Below, in pieces: positions 55,101 to 64,000 of a DNA stretch of 64,000 nucleotides. The first letter of the stretch is position 1. The number at the start of each line of letters is the position of its first letter. Source of the DNA: Cyclobacteriaceae bacterium (GTDB taxonomy: Bacteria > Bacteroidota > Bacteroidia > Cytophagales > Cyclobacteriaceae); assembly GCA_016787755.1 (NCBI GenBank), contig JAEUUA010000013.1, positions 1-64,000 on the forward strand, written 5' to 3'. The notes under the pieces are model-generated. The model saw nothing but the letters and a program-made list of their open reading frames with translations, was not told where the DNA came from and did not search any database. The position numbers were made by a program, and so were the translations under genes.

Positions 55101-58100
55101 TCAGGCAAACTATTTAATGATGGAACAAACCCACTAATCAACCCTCCTACTGAAGACACAGCTGTATAGTTAAATGTTATCACACCCGAAGTTGGGTTGG
55201 TGGGTGAAATAAGATCAATATCAGTTTGATTATTACTACAGATACTTGGCGCGTTATTGATTGGCGCGGCAATCACCTGAGGTTCTACGGTAAGTGTAAT
55301 GTTTCTGACAGGTCCTAAACAGGCGGAGCCAGAAACAGCTCGGACACCATAGGTTACAGTCAGAGGATCATTTGTTGAGTTCCTAAATTGATCTGCTTGT
55401 ATATCTGTTGCCGTTACAGCATTCCGAGGAGCCACCGCATTCCCAGCAGTGCGAACAAGTCCGGGTTGCACAGTTATAGAAGTTATATTATAAGACGCAG
55501 CCGCAACGCTTGGTGGAGAAGTTTCCGTAGCAAAAACAATTCCTGCGGTATCATTTGAGCAAACCGTTCTATTCAAGTTGTCATCAACGGCAGGGGCAGG
55601 ATTGACGGTGAACGTTATTGATTGATCTGCTCCCCGGCATCCACTAGCAATTGGCACTACAGTGTAAGTCACTAGAAGCGGTCCATTGGTTGTATTGGTG
55701 AAGGTATCATTCGATAAGAAATCGGACTGCCCCCCTGCTAAATTAGCCGGATAAGTACCCAAGCCTGCATTACTTCCACCGGCAACCAACGCAGGAGCCT
55801 TAACAATATTCTTTAATTCAAATTGTGTAATAGTTGCAGATCCTACAATAGGGCCAACAATTATTCCTGATGGAACATCGCTACATAGATTAGCAGTGCC
55901 GGGACCCATAATCGGCTCAGGATTTATTGTCAGGTTAATAAATTCAGAAACGCCTTCGCACCCGAGTGAACTGATACCTCGGATTTCGTATGTGACAATT
56001 GCATTCGCATTGGTTGTGTTTGTGAATTTGTCATTCCGAATCAGGTTTATACCCCCAATTGAACCAACAGCTACATTTGCTCCATCTGCGGTAACTGTGC
56101 CCGGCACTACGATATTTACAAATCGATAGGAAGCTGCCGCAATTGATGTTCCATTGGTGCTCAAAATAATTCCTGAGATCTCCTTACTACAAACTGTATT
56201 GGCTAAGGATGGGTTAACAACGGGCTCTGCATTAACTGTTAAAGTAATATTAAAAGGATCTCCTAAGCATCCCAATCCGGATACCGGCACTACCTGGTAA
56301 GTTACCTTAAGGGGTGTACTTGTTACGTTGGTAAAATTATCATTAATGATCGCGTTAGCAGTGAGACCATTTCCAACTGTTGCTACCCCGGTAAGTCCGG
56401 CATCCTGGTTAACCAATGTAACATTATAGTTTGCGGCAGCAATGGAAACTCCATTTGTATTCAAGGTGATATTGGTTATTTCCCTGCTACAAATTGATTT
56501 GGTAGCCAAGGCAGGATCAACAACGGGTTCTGGATTAACGGTAAGTACCACATCCAATGGATTACCCAAACATCCAGACGCACTAACCGGAACAACTGAA
56601 TAGGCAACGGTCAACGATAAATTAGTTGTATTAGTAAATTGATCAGAAGCCAGATAATTGATTCCTACACCATTAGCTATAACTGCATTCCCCGATTTTG
56701 CAACCAGGCCTCCTGAAACTGTAATGTTTGTAATATTATAATTAGAAGCAGCTGTGGAGGTACCATTGGTATTCAAGATAATTCCTCCCGGAGTATCGCT
56801 GCAAACTGTGCGATCCAGTGCCGGGGACACCACGGGTTCAGGATCAACTGTGATAATAACAACGACTGGATCACCTAAACACGAGGCCGCGCTAATTGGA
56901 ACAACAGTATATTGAACCGTTAATTGAGCATTTCCTGGGTTTGTAAATTGATCATTAAAGATGTAATTCGAGGCCACCCCAGAGGCAGGGATTGCAGCAT
57001 TCGTTCCAGCTGCAGTCAACCCGCCAGCAATTACAATATTCGTTATGTTAAATGTTGAGGCAGCCACTGAAACCCCATTTGCCGCAAGGGTTATCCCCGT
57101 TGAAGATTGGCTACATACTGTCTTATTGAGAAAGGCTAATACGGGTTCAGGGTTTACTGTTTGTTTGATTATCAGGGGATCACCAAGACAGCCAGCTCCA
57201 CTCACTGGCACAACTGTATAAGAAACATCAAGTGGAACATTTCCAGTATTGGTGTATACATCGGTTGCTACATAATTTGCAGCAACGCCCGCAGCTGGAA
57301 TGGCAACCGTTGAAACGGGAATTAACCCCGCAGGAATTGATACAGATGTCACATTATAGTTGGCGGCTGCTACTGAAGTTCCATTTGTATTAAAAATAAT
57401 ATTACCTGCAACATCACTACATACAGTTCTGTTTAAACCAGCCGCAAGTACAGGTTCAGGATCAATGGTGATTGTAATGCTTTGGATATCTCCTGCACAA
57501 GATGCTGTGCTTACGCCATTTACTGTATACACAACAGTTAACGGAATAGGACCAGTATTGGTAAACCTATCAGCGGCTAGATAATTTGCGGCAACCCCAG
57601 TGGCTGGTACAACAGCATTCCCTACAGCCGGTGTAAGCCCTGCCGCAATTGTTCTGCTGGTAATATTGTAATTTGCTGCTGCTATTGAAACACCATTTGT
57701 GTTCAACGCAAGCCCGATATTCAGATCGCTACATGCAATGACATCCAATGTAGTTGAAATAACAGGCTCTGGGTTAATTGAAATTGTTATGACTCTCGGA
57801 TTACCCTGGCAACCAACTGCACTCACCGGCACTACTGTATATTGAACATCTAATGGAATGGCTCCTGTATTAGTAAATACATCTAATGCCAGATAGTTAG
57901 CGGCCACACCATTTGCAGGTACCGCATTCGCTCCAGCAGGAACAAGGCCACCTGGAACATTGATTGAGGTGACATTATAATTTGCAGCTGCAACGGACGT
58001 GCCATTCGTATTTAGGGTAAGTCCTGTTGCTATATCACTACATTTCGAAGCATCAAGATTTGTTGCCACCACCGGCTCAGGATCAATAGTTATGGTTACA

Positions 58101-61100
58101 ATTTTTGGATCCCCTAAACATAAGGCGGCACTCCTTGGAACAATTGTATACGTGACATTCAAGGCTGAAGCAGTTACATTTGTGTAGCTATCACCAGCGA
58201 GATAATTAGCAGCCACCCCTGTTGCCGGAACGGCTGAATTTGCACCGGCTGCAGTAAGGCCTGCCGGAATTGTAACCGAAGTGATATTATAATCATTGGC
58301 TGCCACCGATGTTCCATTGGTAGCTAATGTAAGTCCAATCGGTACGTCACTACACAACGTAGCATCAAGTCCATTAGCTAGAACTGGCTCTGGATTGACA
58401 GTAATAGTTATAACCTGGGGCTTACCCAAGCAACCCGCTGCACTGCGAGGTACAACCGTATAGGTTACAAATAAAGACGAAGTACCAGTATTCGTATACC
58501 TGTTGGTTGCTAAATAATTCGCTGCAACACCAATTGCAGGAACACTCACGTTGGTTCCAGCCTGAGTAAGACCAGGATCTACAGTTTGAGCTGTTACATT
58601 ATACGATGTAGCCCCTACGGAGGATCCATTTGTATTTAATGTCAATCCCGTGGCGGCATCACTGCATATAATCGCATCAAGACCTGTTGACACTACAGGC
58701 TCAGGATTGATAGTAATGGTAATTATTTTTGCATCGCCCAAACAAAGTGCTGCGCTTCGCGGTACTACAGTGTAGGCCACATCTAAAGGAAGCCCACCAG
58801 TATTTGTGTATACATCATTTACGAGATAATTGGCAGCCACATTATTTGCTGGAACAATTGCATTTCCGGCACCTGCTATAAGACCGCCAGCCATTGAGCG
58901 CGAGATAATAGTATAGTCAGCAGCAGCAACCGAGGTCCCGTTTGTATTAAGGGTCAATCCGATATTAATTTCACTACAAACTGCTCCATTTAGAGAATTA
59001 GAAACAACAGGTTCAGGGTTGACGGTGACGACAACATTGGCAGGATCACCCAAACAACCAGCTGCACTTACTGGCACTATTGTATAGGTTACAGTAAGTG
59101 GACTTGCACTCGTATTTGTAAAGACATCATTACCCAAGTAATTAGCATTTACACCAGTTGCGGGAACAGCCCCGTTAGCTCCTGCTGCAGTGAGCCCCGC
59201 AGCTAAACTGATGGCCGTAATATTATAATTTTGTGCTGCTACTGAGGAGCCATTTGTATTTAGTACTAATGCAGTTGGCACATCACTGCATTGAGTAAGG
59301 TTTAAAGTTCCTGACAAAACAGGTTCAGGATTTACCGTAATTGTAACGACTACCGGATCACCCACACAACCAATTGCGCTTACCGGCTCTATTGTATACG
59401 TCACATTCAGGGGTAATCCACCTGTATTCGTGAACAAATCATTGCTTAAATAATTATTTGAAACAGCGGTACCCGGAACTATAGCATTAGCACCTCCGGG
59501 AGTAAGTCCAGGATCTATTGATCTGGATGTGATGTTATAATTAGCAGCTGCTACAGATAGCCCATTTGTGTTTAACAAAAGTGCTGTTACAGCATCACTA
59601 CAAATAGTTTTATTAAGGCTAGTTGATACTACCGGCTCGGGGTTAATGGTAGCTGTTATAATTTTAGGATCACCGAGGCACCCTGCACTACTTACGGGAA
59701 CTACCGTGTATGTTACTGCAAGAGCAGTTGCTCCTAAGTTGGTGAAATTATCAGCAGCCAAATAAGAAGAAGATACTCCGGTTGCAGGAACAATTGCATT
59801 GGCTCCATCTGGACTCAACCCTGCTGGAATGGTTCTTGCGGTAATATTATAAGTTGAGGCACCAACAGAGGTACCGTTAGTAGTTAAGTTTATCCCAACG
59901 GAAAGGTCGCTGCAAACTGTTCTATCTAATCCATTTGCAACTACAGGCTCAGGATTAATTGTGATAATAATATTTTTGGGATCGCCCAAGCAACCGGATG
60001 CGCTAACGGGAACCACTGTATAGGTTACAGTTCGAGCCACCGCACCAGTATTTGTAAATATATCTCCCGATAAATAATTTGCTGCCACACCAGAAGCTGG
60101 AACTGCCACGTTTGTGCCCGCCCCAGTTAATCCTGCTGTCACCGCCCTTGCAGTTACATTGTAATTTGCTGCACTAACAGAAGTTCCATTGGTAGCAAGT
60201 GTTAATCCAATCGTTAGGTCACTGCAGACAGTTGCGTCTAACGTATTTGCAACAACGGGTTCAGGATTGATCGTTATTGTAATTAATCTTGGTTGACTCA
60301 AGCAGTTCACAGAACTTACGGCCACCACCGTATACCCAACAGTAAGAGGTGCTACCGTTGGATTTGTATACTTATCAGTGTTCACATAGTTAGCTGCAAC
60401 ACCACTGGCAGGAATAACTGAGTTAGCAGGATTTGCAATCAGACCAGCGGCTATCACAACCGAAGTCACATTATAATTCGATGCAGGAACTGATGTTCCA
60501 TTAGTGCTGAAGGTTAATCCTGTGTTGGCATCACTGCATACGGTGGCATCCAAGGTAGAGGATACAACTGGTTCAGGATTTACAGTTATCGTGATAACTT
60601 TTGCATCACCCAGACATCCTGTCGCACTCACAGGGACGACTGTATAGGTTACCAAAAGAGGAGCAACCCCTGTATTCGTGAAAATGTCATTACTTAAATA
60701 ATTATTGGCTACACCAGCTGCCGGAACCACAACATTACCACCAGAGGCTACAAGGCCTGCCGCAATTGTTCTTCCAGAAATATTATAGGTTGCTGCTGCA
60801 ACCGAGGTGCCGTTTGTATTTAAAAGTAATCCAATAGCTTGCGCACTGCATAGTGTAGCATCCAACGTATTTGAAACAACAGGCTCTGGATTTACATTAA
60901 TGGTTACTACAAGAGGAGAACCCTGGCAGCCAGCTGAACTTACCGGTACAACTGTATAAGTAACGGGCAATATCGAAGAACCTGTATTAGTAAAAATATC
61001 ATTGGAAAGGAAATTTGCAGCGACACCTGTAGCCGGTACCCCAACGTTCCCGCCATTTGGTGTTAACCCCGCAGCAATTGACCGTGCAGTAATGTTATAA

Positions 61101-64000
61101 GATGCTGCCCCAATAGAAGTGCCATTTGTATTGAGTACTAGTCCAGTGGCAATATCACTACAAATTGTATTGTCTAATGTTGCCGACATAACCGGCTCAG
61201 GATTTATAGTAACCGTAATAACTACCGGCTCCCCCAAACATCCTGCAGCGCTGCGAGGAACTACTGTATAGCTAACGGGCAAGGCTGAACCACCTGTATT
61301 TGAGTAAGAATCACCCGCCAAATAATTAGCGGCTACGCCAGTTGCTGGCACCACAACATTAGAGCCACCAACCGTTAATCCCGGATCAATAGAAACAGAA
61401 GTAATGTTATAGTTTGCCGCACCAACAGAAGTTCCGCTAGTACTTAATGTTAAAGCTAAGGCTGCCCGACTGCAAGTTGACTTGTTTAGGCCTGAGGAAA
61501 TAACGGGTTCTGGATTGATACTGATTGTAATAACTTTTGGATCACCTAAGCAACCTGAAGCGCTTACTGGAACTACCGTATAGGTAACATTAAGTGCAAC
61601 TGCCCCCGTATTTGTATAACTATCCGCAGCAAGGTAGTTTGCTGCCTCACCTGTTGATGGTATGGTAGCATTGGTACCAGCAATGACTAATCCCGCAGCA
61701 ACTGTTCTGCTACTGATATTATATGTTGCAGCTGCAACTGAAGTACCATTTGTATTTAACGTCAAACCTATAGGAAGATCGCTACACGCGGAAACATCAA
61801 GAGAATTGGAGACAACAGGTTCTGGATTTATGGTTATGGTTATTACGCGCGTTGCCCCTGCACATCCCGAGGCACTCACACCTTGAACAGTATAGGTTAC
61901 ATCAAGAGGACTTGCACTTAAATTAGTAAACCTATCATTAGCCAAATACCCGGCAGTTACTCCTGTTACAGGAACAAATGCGTTGCCCCCTGCAGCAGTG
62001 AGTCCACCTGCAATCGTACGTGCAGAAATGTTATAGGTTGCTGCTGAAACAGAACCGGCAGTAGTAGTCAATGTCAGACCAGTTGATACATCACTGCACA
62101 CAGCTGCATTTAATGAAGCTGAAATGGTCGGCTCAGGATTTATTGTGATTGTGATCACCAATGGATCTCCATAACATCCTGCAGCACTGCGAGGAACTAC
62201 TGTATAGGCCACATCAAGGGCAGAATTTCCTGTATTGATATAGCTATCTGCTGCTAAATAGTTAGCTAAAACATTTGTTTGCGGAACAAGTACATTTGAA
62301 CTTCCAGCTGTTAATCCAGCTGGGATACTAACACCAGTAACATCATAGCTTGCTGCAGCAACAGCAGTTGCTCGCGTACTAAGAGTCAGGGCTGTCGGAG
62401 CTTGGCTACAAACTGTTTTGTTTAATGTAGTGGACATCGCAGGTTCCGGATCAATTGTAATGGTAATGATCTTCGCATCGCCCAAACATCCTGAAGCACT
62501 TACTGGAACAACCGTATAGCTAACAGTTAATGACGAAAGCCCGGTGTTGGTATAAATATCGCCCGAAAGATAGTTAGATGTAACTCCGGTTGCTGGCACT
62601 ACAACATTAGTTCCGGCCGCAACCAAGCCAGCTGCTGTCGCTCTATTAGTTATATTATAGTTTGCAGCAGCTACAGACGTTCCATTGGTATTTAAGGTTA
62701 ACGCTATGGGCAGATCGCTACACACGGTTGCGTTAAGACCATTTGCAACAACTGGTTCCGGGTTAATCGTTATCGTTATTATTTGTGGTGAACCCACACA
62801 GCCAAGGGCACTCACTCCTTGCACCGTATAGGTTACATTTAGCGGGTTAGATGTTAAGTTAGTGAATAGATCACTCGCTAAATAGTTTCCAGCGACACCA
62901 GTAGCTGGAACGAAAGCATTACCTCCAGCTGCGGTCAAGCCGGCAGCGATAGTTCTTGTTGTCACATTATAATTTGCTGCAGCAACTGAGCCTGCGGCCG
63001 TTGATAAGGTTAAAGCAGTAGTTGCATCACTACAAACTGTGCTGTTTAACGTGGTTGAAACAGTTGGCTGGGGATTGATTGTAATCACAACCGTTTGAGG
63101 TACACCCGGGCATGAACCACCTGATGTTGGTGTAATTGTATAGGTTGCAGTTATAGGAGAAGCTGTTGTATTAGTTAGAACATCTGTTATATGAATTGAG
63201 CCTGCACCACCACCAGGAACATTATTTCCAGTGGTTCCTTGCGCTGGGCCAGCCGACATTATTGGTAGGGGCCAACTAAATGTTGTTCCCGCTGGCAGTG
63301 TTGAGGGGTTTAATAATATTTCATAATTAGCAGCTTGGCCGCTGCATATTGTTTTTGTTTGCGGAGTTACCAATACCGGCTGAGGATTAACTGTTACAAC
63401 AACATCTTGTGGCGTTCCCGTGCAGTTTGGGGGATTCGGAACAGCTGTTTCTGTTGGAGTTACACGATAGGTTACTGTTCCAACAACACCTGAAGTATTA
63501 GTAAGCACTTCCGATAAGTTACCAACGCCTGTATTGCCAACTGTAGTGCCCGAAACAGCTCCAGTGATATTTATTACCTGCCAACCAAAGGTTACAAAAG
63601 TTGTTGGAGATCCACCGAGAGTAGCCGTAAAATTTAATGTTGGGGCATTCCCACTGCACACTGAAGTGGCATTGCTGGATGACATAACCGGGCGATCCGA
63701 AAGATTAATATTTATTGAAGCAGGAGATCCGGCACATCCAGAGGAACTAGTTTCAGTTACCGAGAGAGTAACATTTACCGTGGTAAAATCAAGCGTAACA
63801 GATGATAAACCAACTCCGCTCGAGGGTCCTTGAAATGACGCTCCTGGGGCGGTCCATGTGTATAAAGAAGAAGGATTCGGTGCACTCAAACTATAAACAA
63901 CACCGGTCTGATTTTTACATACATTGGTTTGAGGCGCATTAAATGTTAAGGCTCCGGGAGCCCCAGCAACCGTAACGACAAAATTGCTTGTATTGCCATC
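52136..64000 (-). CDS. Giant tandem-repeat surface protein with CHU_C sorting domain (partial, start outside window)
   Basis: At least 3954 residues in this frame, still open at the right edge; a TTG at 63889 is not the start because the same pattern continues upstream of it. The N-terminal part has Ig/PKD-like domains; a block of 25 near-identical units of about 104 residues follows (63067 down to about 55290), then more divergent units, a PKD domain (YDWDFGDGGTSF) and a type B sorting domain (FNMQIFDRWGNLIFES, VGWDGYDKNGR, FVYKLTIRLSDGQR). It should be exported by the type IX system and displayed or released as a long fibre, perhaps for adhesion. The PorP/SprF gene follows. Confidence 0.92.
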   Translation of the reverse strand, partial: DGNTSNFVVTVAGAPGALTFNAPQTNVCKNQTGVVYSLSAPNPSSLYTWTAPGASFQGPSSGVGLSSVTLDFTTVNVTLSVTETSSSGCAGSPASININLSDRPVMSSSNATSVCSGNAPTLNFTATLGGSPTTFVTFGWQVINITGAVSGTTVGNTGVGNLSEVLTNTSGVVGTVTYRVTPTETAVPNPPNCTGTPQDVVVTVNPQPVLVTPQTKTICSGQAANYEILLNPSTLPAGTTFSWPLPIMSAGPAQGTTGNNVPGGGAGSIHITDVLTNTTASPITATYTITPTSGGSCPGVPQTVVITINPQPTVSTTLNSTVCSDATTALTLSTAAGSVAAANYNVTTRTIAAGLTAAGGNAFVPATGVAGNYLASDLFTNLTSNPLNVTYTVQGVSALGCVGSPQIITITINPEPVVANGLNATVCSDLPIALTLNTNGTSVAAANYNITNRATAAGLVAAGTNVVVPATGVTSNYLSGDIYTNTGLSSLTVSYTVVPVSASGCLGDAKIITITIDPEPAMSTTLNKTVCSQAPTALTLSTRATAVAAASYDVTGVSIPAGLTAGSSNVLVPQTNVLANYLAADSYINTGNSALDVAYTVVPRSAAGCYGDPLVITITINPEPTISASLNAAVCSDVSTGLTLTTTAGSVSAATYNISARTIAGGLTAAGGNAFVPVTGVTAGYLANDRFTNLSASPLDVTYTVQGVSASGCAGATRVITITINPEPVVSNSLDVSACSDLPIGLTLNTNGTSVAAATYNISSRTVAAGLVIAGTNATIPSTGEAANYLAADSYTNTGAVALNVTYTVVPVSASGCLGDPKVITISINPEPVISSGLNKSTCSRAALALTLSTSGTSVGAANYNITSVSIDPGLTVGGSNVVVPATGVAANYLAGDSYSNTGGSALPVSYTVVPRSAAGCLGEPVVITVTINPEPVMSATLDNTICSDIATGLVLNTNGTSIGAASYNITARSIAAGLTPNGGNVGVPATGVAANFLSNDIFTNTGSSILPVTYTVVPVSSAGCQGSPLVVTINVNPEPVVSNTLDATLCSAQAIGLLLNTNGTSVAAATYNISGRTIAAGLVASGGNVVVPAAGVANNYLSNDIFTNTGVAPLLVTYTVVPVSATGCLGDAKVITITVNPEPVVSSTLDATVCSDANTGLTFSTNGTSVPASNYNVTSVVIAAGLIANPANSVIPASGVAANYVNTDKYTNPTVAPLTVGYTVVAVSSVNCLSQPRLITITINPEPVVANTLDATVCSDLTIGLTLATNGTSVSAANYNVTARAVTAGLTGAGTNVAVPASGVAANYLSGDIFTNTGAVARTVTYTVVPVSASGCLGDPKNIIITINPEPVVANGLDRTVCSDLSVGINLTTNGTSVGASTYNITARTIPAGLSPDGANAIVPATGVSSSYLAADNFTNLGATALAVTYTVVPVSSAGCLGDPKIITATINPEPVVSTSLNKTICSDAVTALLLNTNGLSVAAANYNITSRSIDPGLTPGGANAIVPGTAVSNNYLSNDLFTNTGGLPLNVTYTIEPVSAIGCVGDPVVVTITVNPEPVLSGTLNLTQCSDVPTALVLNTNGSSVAAQNYNITAISLAAGLTAAGANGAVPATGVNANYLGNDVFTNTSASPLTVTYTIVPVSAAGCLGDPANVVVTVNPEPVVSNSLNGAVCSEINIGLTLNTNGTSVAAADYTIISRSMAGGLIAGAGNAIVPANNVAANYLVNDVYTNTGGLPLDVAYTVVPRSAALCLGDAKIITITINPEPVVSTGLDAIICSDAATGLTLNTNGSSVGATSYNVTAQTVDPGLTQAGTNVSVPAIGVAANYLATNRYTNTGTSSLFVTYTVVPRSAAGCLGKPQVITITVNPEPVLANGLDATLCSDVPIGLTLATNGTSVAANDYNITSVTIPAGLTAAGANSAVPATGVAANYLAGDSYTNVTASALNVTYTIVPRSAALCLGDPKIVTITIDPEPVVATNLDASKCSDIATGLTLNTNGTSVAAANYNVTSINVPGGLVPAGANAVPANGVAANYLALDVFTNTGAIPLDVQYTVVPVSAVGCQGNPRVITISINPEPVISTTLDVIACSDLNIGLALNTNGVSIAAANYNITSRTIAAGLTPAVGNAVVPATGVAANYLAADRFTNTGPIPLTVVYTVNGVSTASCAGDIQSITITIDPEPVLAAGLNRTVCSDVAGNIIFNTNGTSVAAANYNVTSVSIPAGLIPVSTVAIPAAGVAANYVATDVYTNTGNVPLDVSYTVVPVSGAGCLGDPLIIKQTVNPEPVLAFLNKTVCSQSSTGITLAANGVSVAASTFNITNIVIAGGLTAAGTNAAIPASGVASNYIFNDQFTNPGNAQLTVQYTVVPISAASCLGDPVVVIITVDPEPVVSPALDRTVCSDTPGGIILNTNGTSTAASNYNITNITVSGGLVAKSGNAVIANGVGINYLASDQFTNTTNLSLTVAYSVVPVSASGCLGNPLDVVLTVNPEPVVDPALATKSICSREITNITLNTNGVSIAAANYNVTLVNQDAGLTGVATVGNGLTANAIINDNFTNVTSTPLKVTYQVVPVSGLGCLGDPFNITLTVNAEPVVNPSLANTVCSKEISGIILSTNGTSIAAASYRFVNIVVPGTVTADGANVAVGSIGGINLIRNDKFTNTTNANAIVTYEIRGISSLGCEGVSEFINLTINPEPIMGPGTANLCSDVPSGIIVGPIVGSATITQFELKNIVKAPALVAGGSNAGLGTYPANLAGGQSDFLSNDTFTNTTNGPLLVTYTVVPIASGCRGADQSITFTVNPAPAVDDNLNRTVCSNDTAGIVFATETSPPSVAAASYNITSITVQPGLVRTAGNAVAPRNAVTATDIQADQFRNSTNDPLTVTYGVRAVSGSACLGPVRNITLTVEPQVIAAPINNAPSICSNNQTDIDLISPTNPTSGVITFNYTAVSSVGGLISGFVPSLNSLPENYKITDALVNNSDNPATVTYTITANANSARNGAGCSSIAPAATVVVTVDPKPKLVPSPTVQTRCEGVATSVTLNSTAVPSGGNVRFELLSATPTGGVTGMSAVGTLFNPGSSLTDVLDNPTTSTQTVTYTFQPKIIGGLGCVGDNVVVTITVNPNPTIVASAQPDICSGEFVNITLTPDVANTVAIWTVSAPATIAGASNGAGNLIFQTLFNNGNIPETVTYTVTPRVNGCNGTPIVIGVVVNPKPKFVGLPTMVTVCHGGTLNVPLNSTVAGTTFDWTVDDPSGLGVPPTGSGNVINQPLTNTTGSQASLTYSITPTGPGSCPGDQKIMIVTVAPQINAQFVNTSSSICKGSSEFLIIQLDGQAPFQFVYNDGVSNITVNNAGNFKVIQVTPTATTTYSLVSVKDVFNCGFTPVGQSVTVTVGETDANFSIVGPASSCGPYNATFQFNQVAGTEYTWQWFDGSPDDVFLAATTIPNNTISHVFSNPNPNAAITYKVTLRTQLPAPFPGCFKATTRNVTIFPSIITNAFPDRSVICSGENVQFFNQSFGATTHRWFYRVQGTATEIDIRTTPNVNYNFVNTSTTNPILYEVVYQANNGNCPAPNVVMPITVYRAITAGFNEGTVPPFIGGNSTVTFTNTSVPIDGTQFRYEWNFGLNSTPSTATGVGPFSVNYSTPGSRDISLKVVNIAAETAGLGCESTFSKTINIPLLPLVAAFKANPQRACFPSDFTVTENTSTGDVMDWRVVDSNGRVAATSNAVLPIFRISNPGSYSIFLTTSSSLTGQVANTQQGGFEVFDNPVASFQLRPEIVFVPDSELTTFNFSTGATDYDWDFGDGGTSFDIEPKYIYKVEGRYDVRLIARNDHGQGLVCTDTLIRKVTAKQGGVTKVPNAFTPNPNGPSGGSTGPGGSGTFNDVFLPIVKGAEEFNMQIFDRWGNLIFESNSANVGWDGYDKNGRLLPAGVFVYKLTIRLSDGQRSTQIGDVTMIR
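55290..63080 (-). repeat. Array of 25 tandem 312-bp units inside the giant gene
   Basis: A motif coding INPEPVV recurs at about 63067, 62755, 62443, 62132, 61820, 61507 and so on down to 55605, spaced 299-319 bp (312 on average). Each unit codes about 104 residues of the type PKD-like beta domain: NPEPVVxxxLxxxVCSDxxxGLTLNTNGTSVAAANYNI, then VPATGVAANYLAxDxFTNTG, then VTYTVVPVSAxGCLGDP. Two cysteines per unit (in VCSD and GCLGD) lie about 78 residues apart. Units are similar as protein but differ widely at silent positions. Confidence 0.9.

Noticed and set aside
55290..63080. CRISPR array or DNA satellite
   Set aside because: The unit is 312 bp, always a multiple of three in one open frame, with silent differences and conserved protein, so it is coding repeat.
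52266..63833. Many plus-strand frames across the giant gene
   Set aside because: They recur with the repeat period and share the same antisense pattern (for example TGSGSMVIVM), so they are by-products of the repeats.
63887..63889. TTG at 63889 as start of the giant protein
   Set aside because: The frame stays open to 64000 and the translated upstream part (for example APQTNVCKNQTGVVYS) continues the domain pattern.

Overview
This window most likely comes from the chromosome of a gliding-type Bacteroidetes, probably order Cytophagales. Several things point that way: two type IX secretion substrates with the gliding-motility-associated C-terminal (CHU_C) domain, each next to a PorP/SprF-like membrane protein; a type III glutamine synthetase; promoters of the Bacteroidetes form TTTG-19-TAnnTTTG; few Shine-Dalgarno sites; and the ligase-associated DNA repair genes pdeM and Lhr-type helicase. 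I saw no insertion sequence, prophage, CRISPR array, rRNA or tRNA. The assignment is by inspection only.

Layout. 1-2065 (-) is the 5' part of a large sensor-like protein with an NTF2-like head and three tandem domains, cut by the left edge. 2271-4689 (+) holds a transketolase C-terminal half, a nitrilase-family hydrolase and a DUF6364/PIN toxin-antitoxin pair with an operator-like inverted repeat over its promoter. 4695-7104 holds a zinc alcohol dehydrogenase and a secreted amidohydrolase. 7127-8911 (+) is a compact arsenic module, arsR-arsM-arsN2, with a matching 16-bp palindrome in front of arsR and of arsM. 9018-12748 carries serine biosynthesis: a phosphoserine-phosphatase/phosphoglycerate-dehydrogenase fusion, then a class V aminotransferase that would do the middle step.

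12916-15384 (+) is an ECF sigma factor followed by a putative anti-sigma factor, a periplasmic helical protein and an outer-membrane-type protein. An M1 metallopeptidase with its own promoter follows, then a TPR protein on the other strand. 19819-25851 (+) is a catabolic operon that fits non-phosphorylating L-fucose degradation: two SDR dehydrogenases, an FAH-fold hydrolase, a lactonase, a FucP-type permease, a mutarotase and an Ldh-family dehydrogenase. The acid-sugar dehydratase is missing. 25897-35446 is a mix: sugar isomerase-like protein, DinB, small lipoprotein, topoisomerase IB, ankyrin protein, glutamine synthetase III, sterol-desaturase family enzyme, GIN-domain protein and TerB-like protein. 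35495-46204 holds an amidohydrolase lipoprotein, an LtaS-like sulfatase-fold membrane enzyme, a CapA-like protein, PdeM, the helicase and an ABC transporter pair.

46194-64000 (-) is a surface-adhesin locus of two cassettes in tandem. Each is a large CHU_C protein followed by a PorP/SprF protein. The upstream protein is very large (at least 3954 residues here, start outside the window) and carries 25 tandem units of about 104 residues, each with two conserved cysteines.
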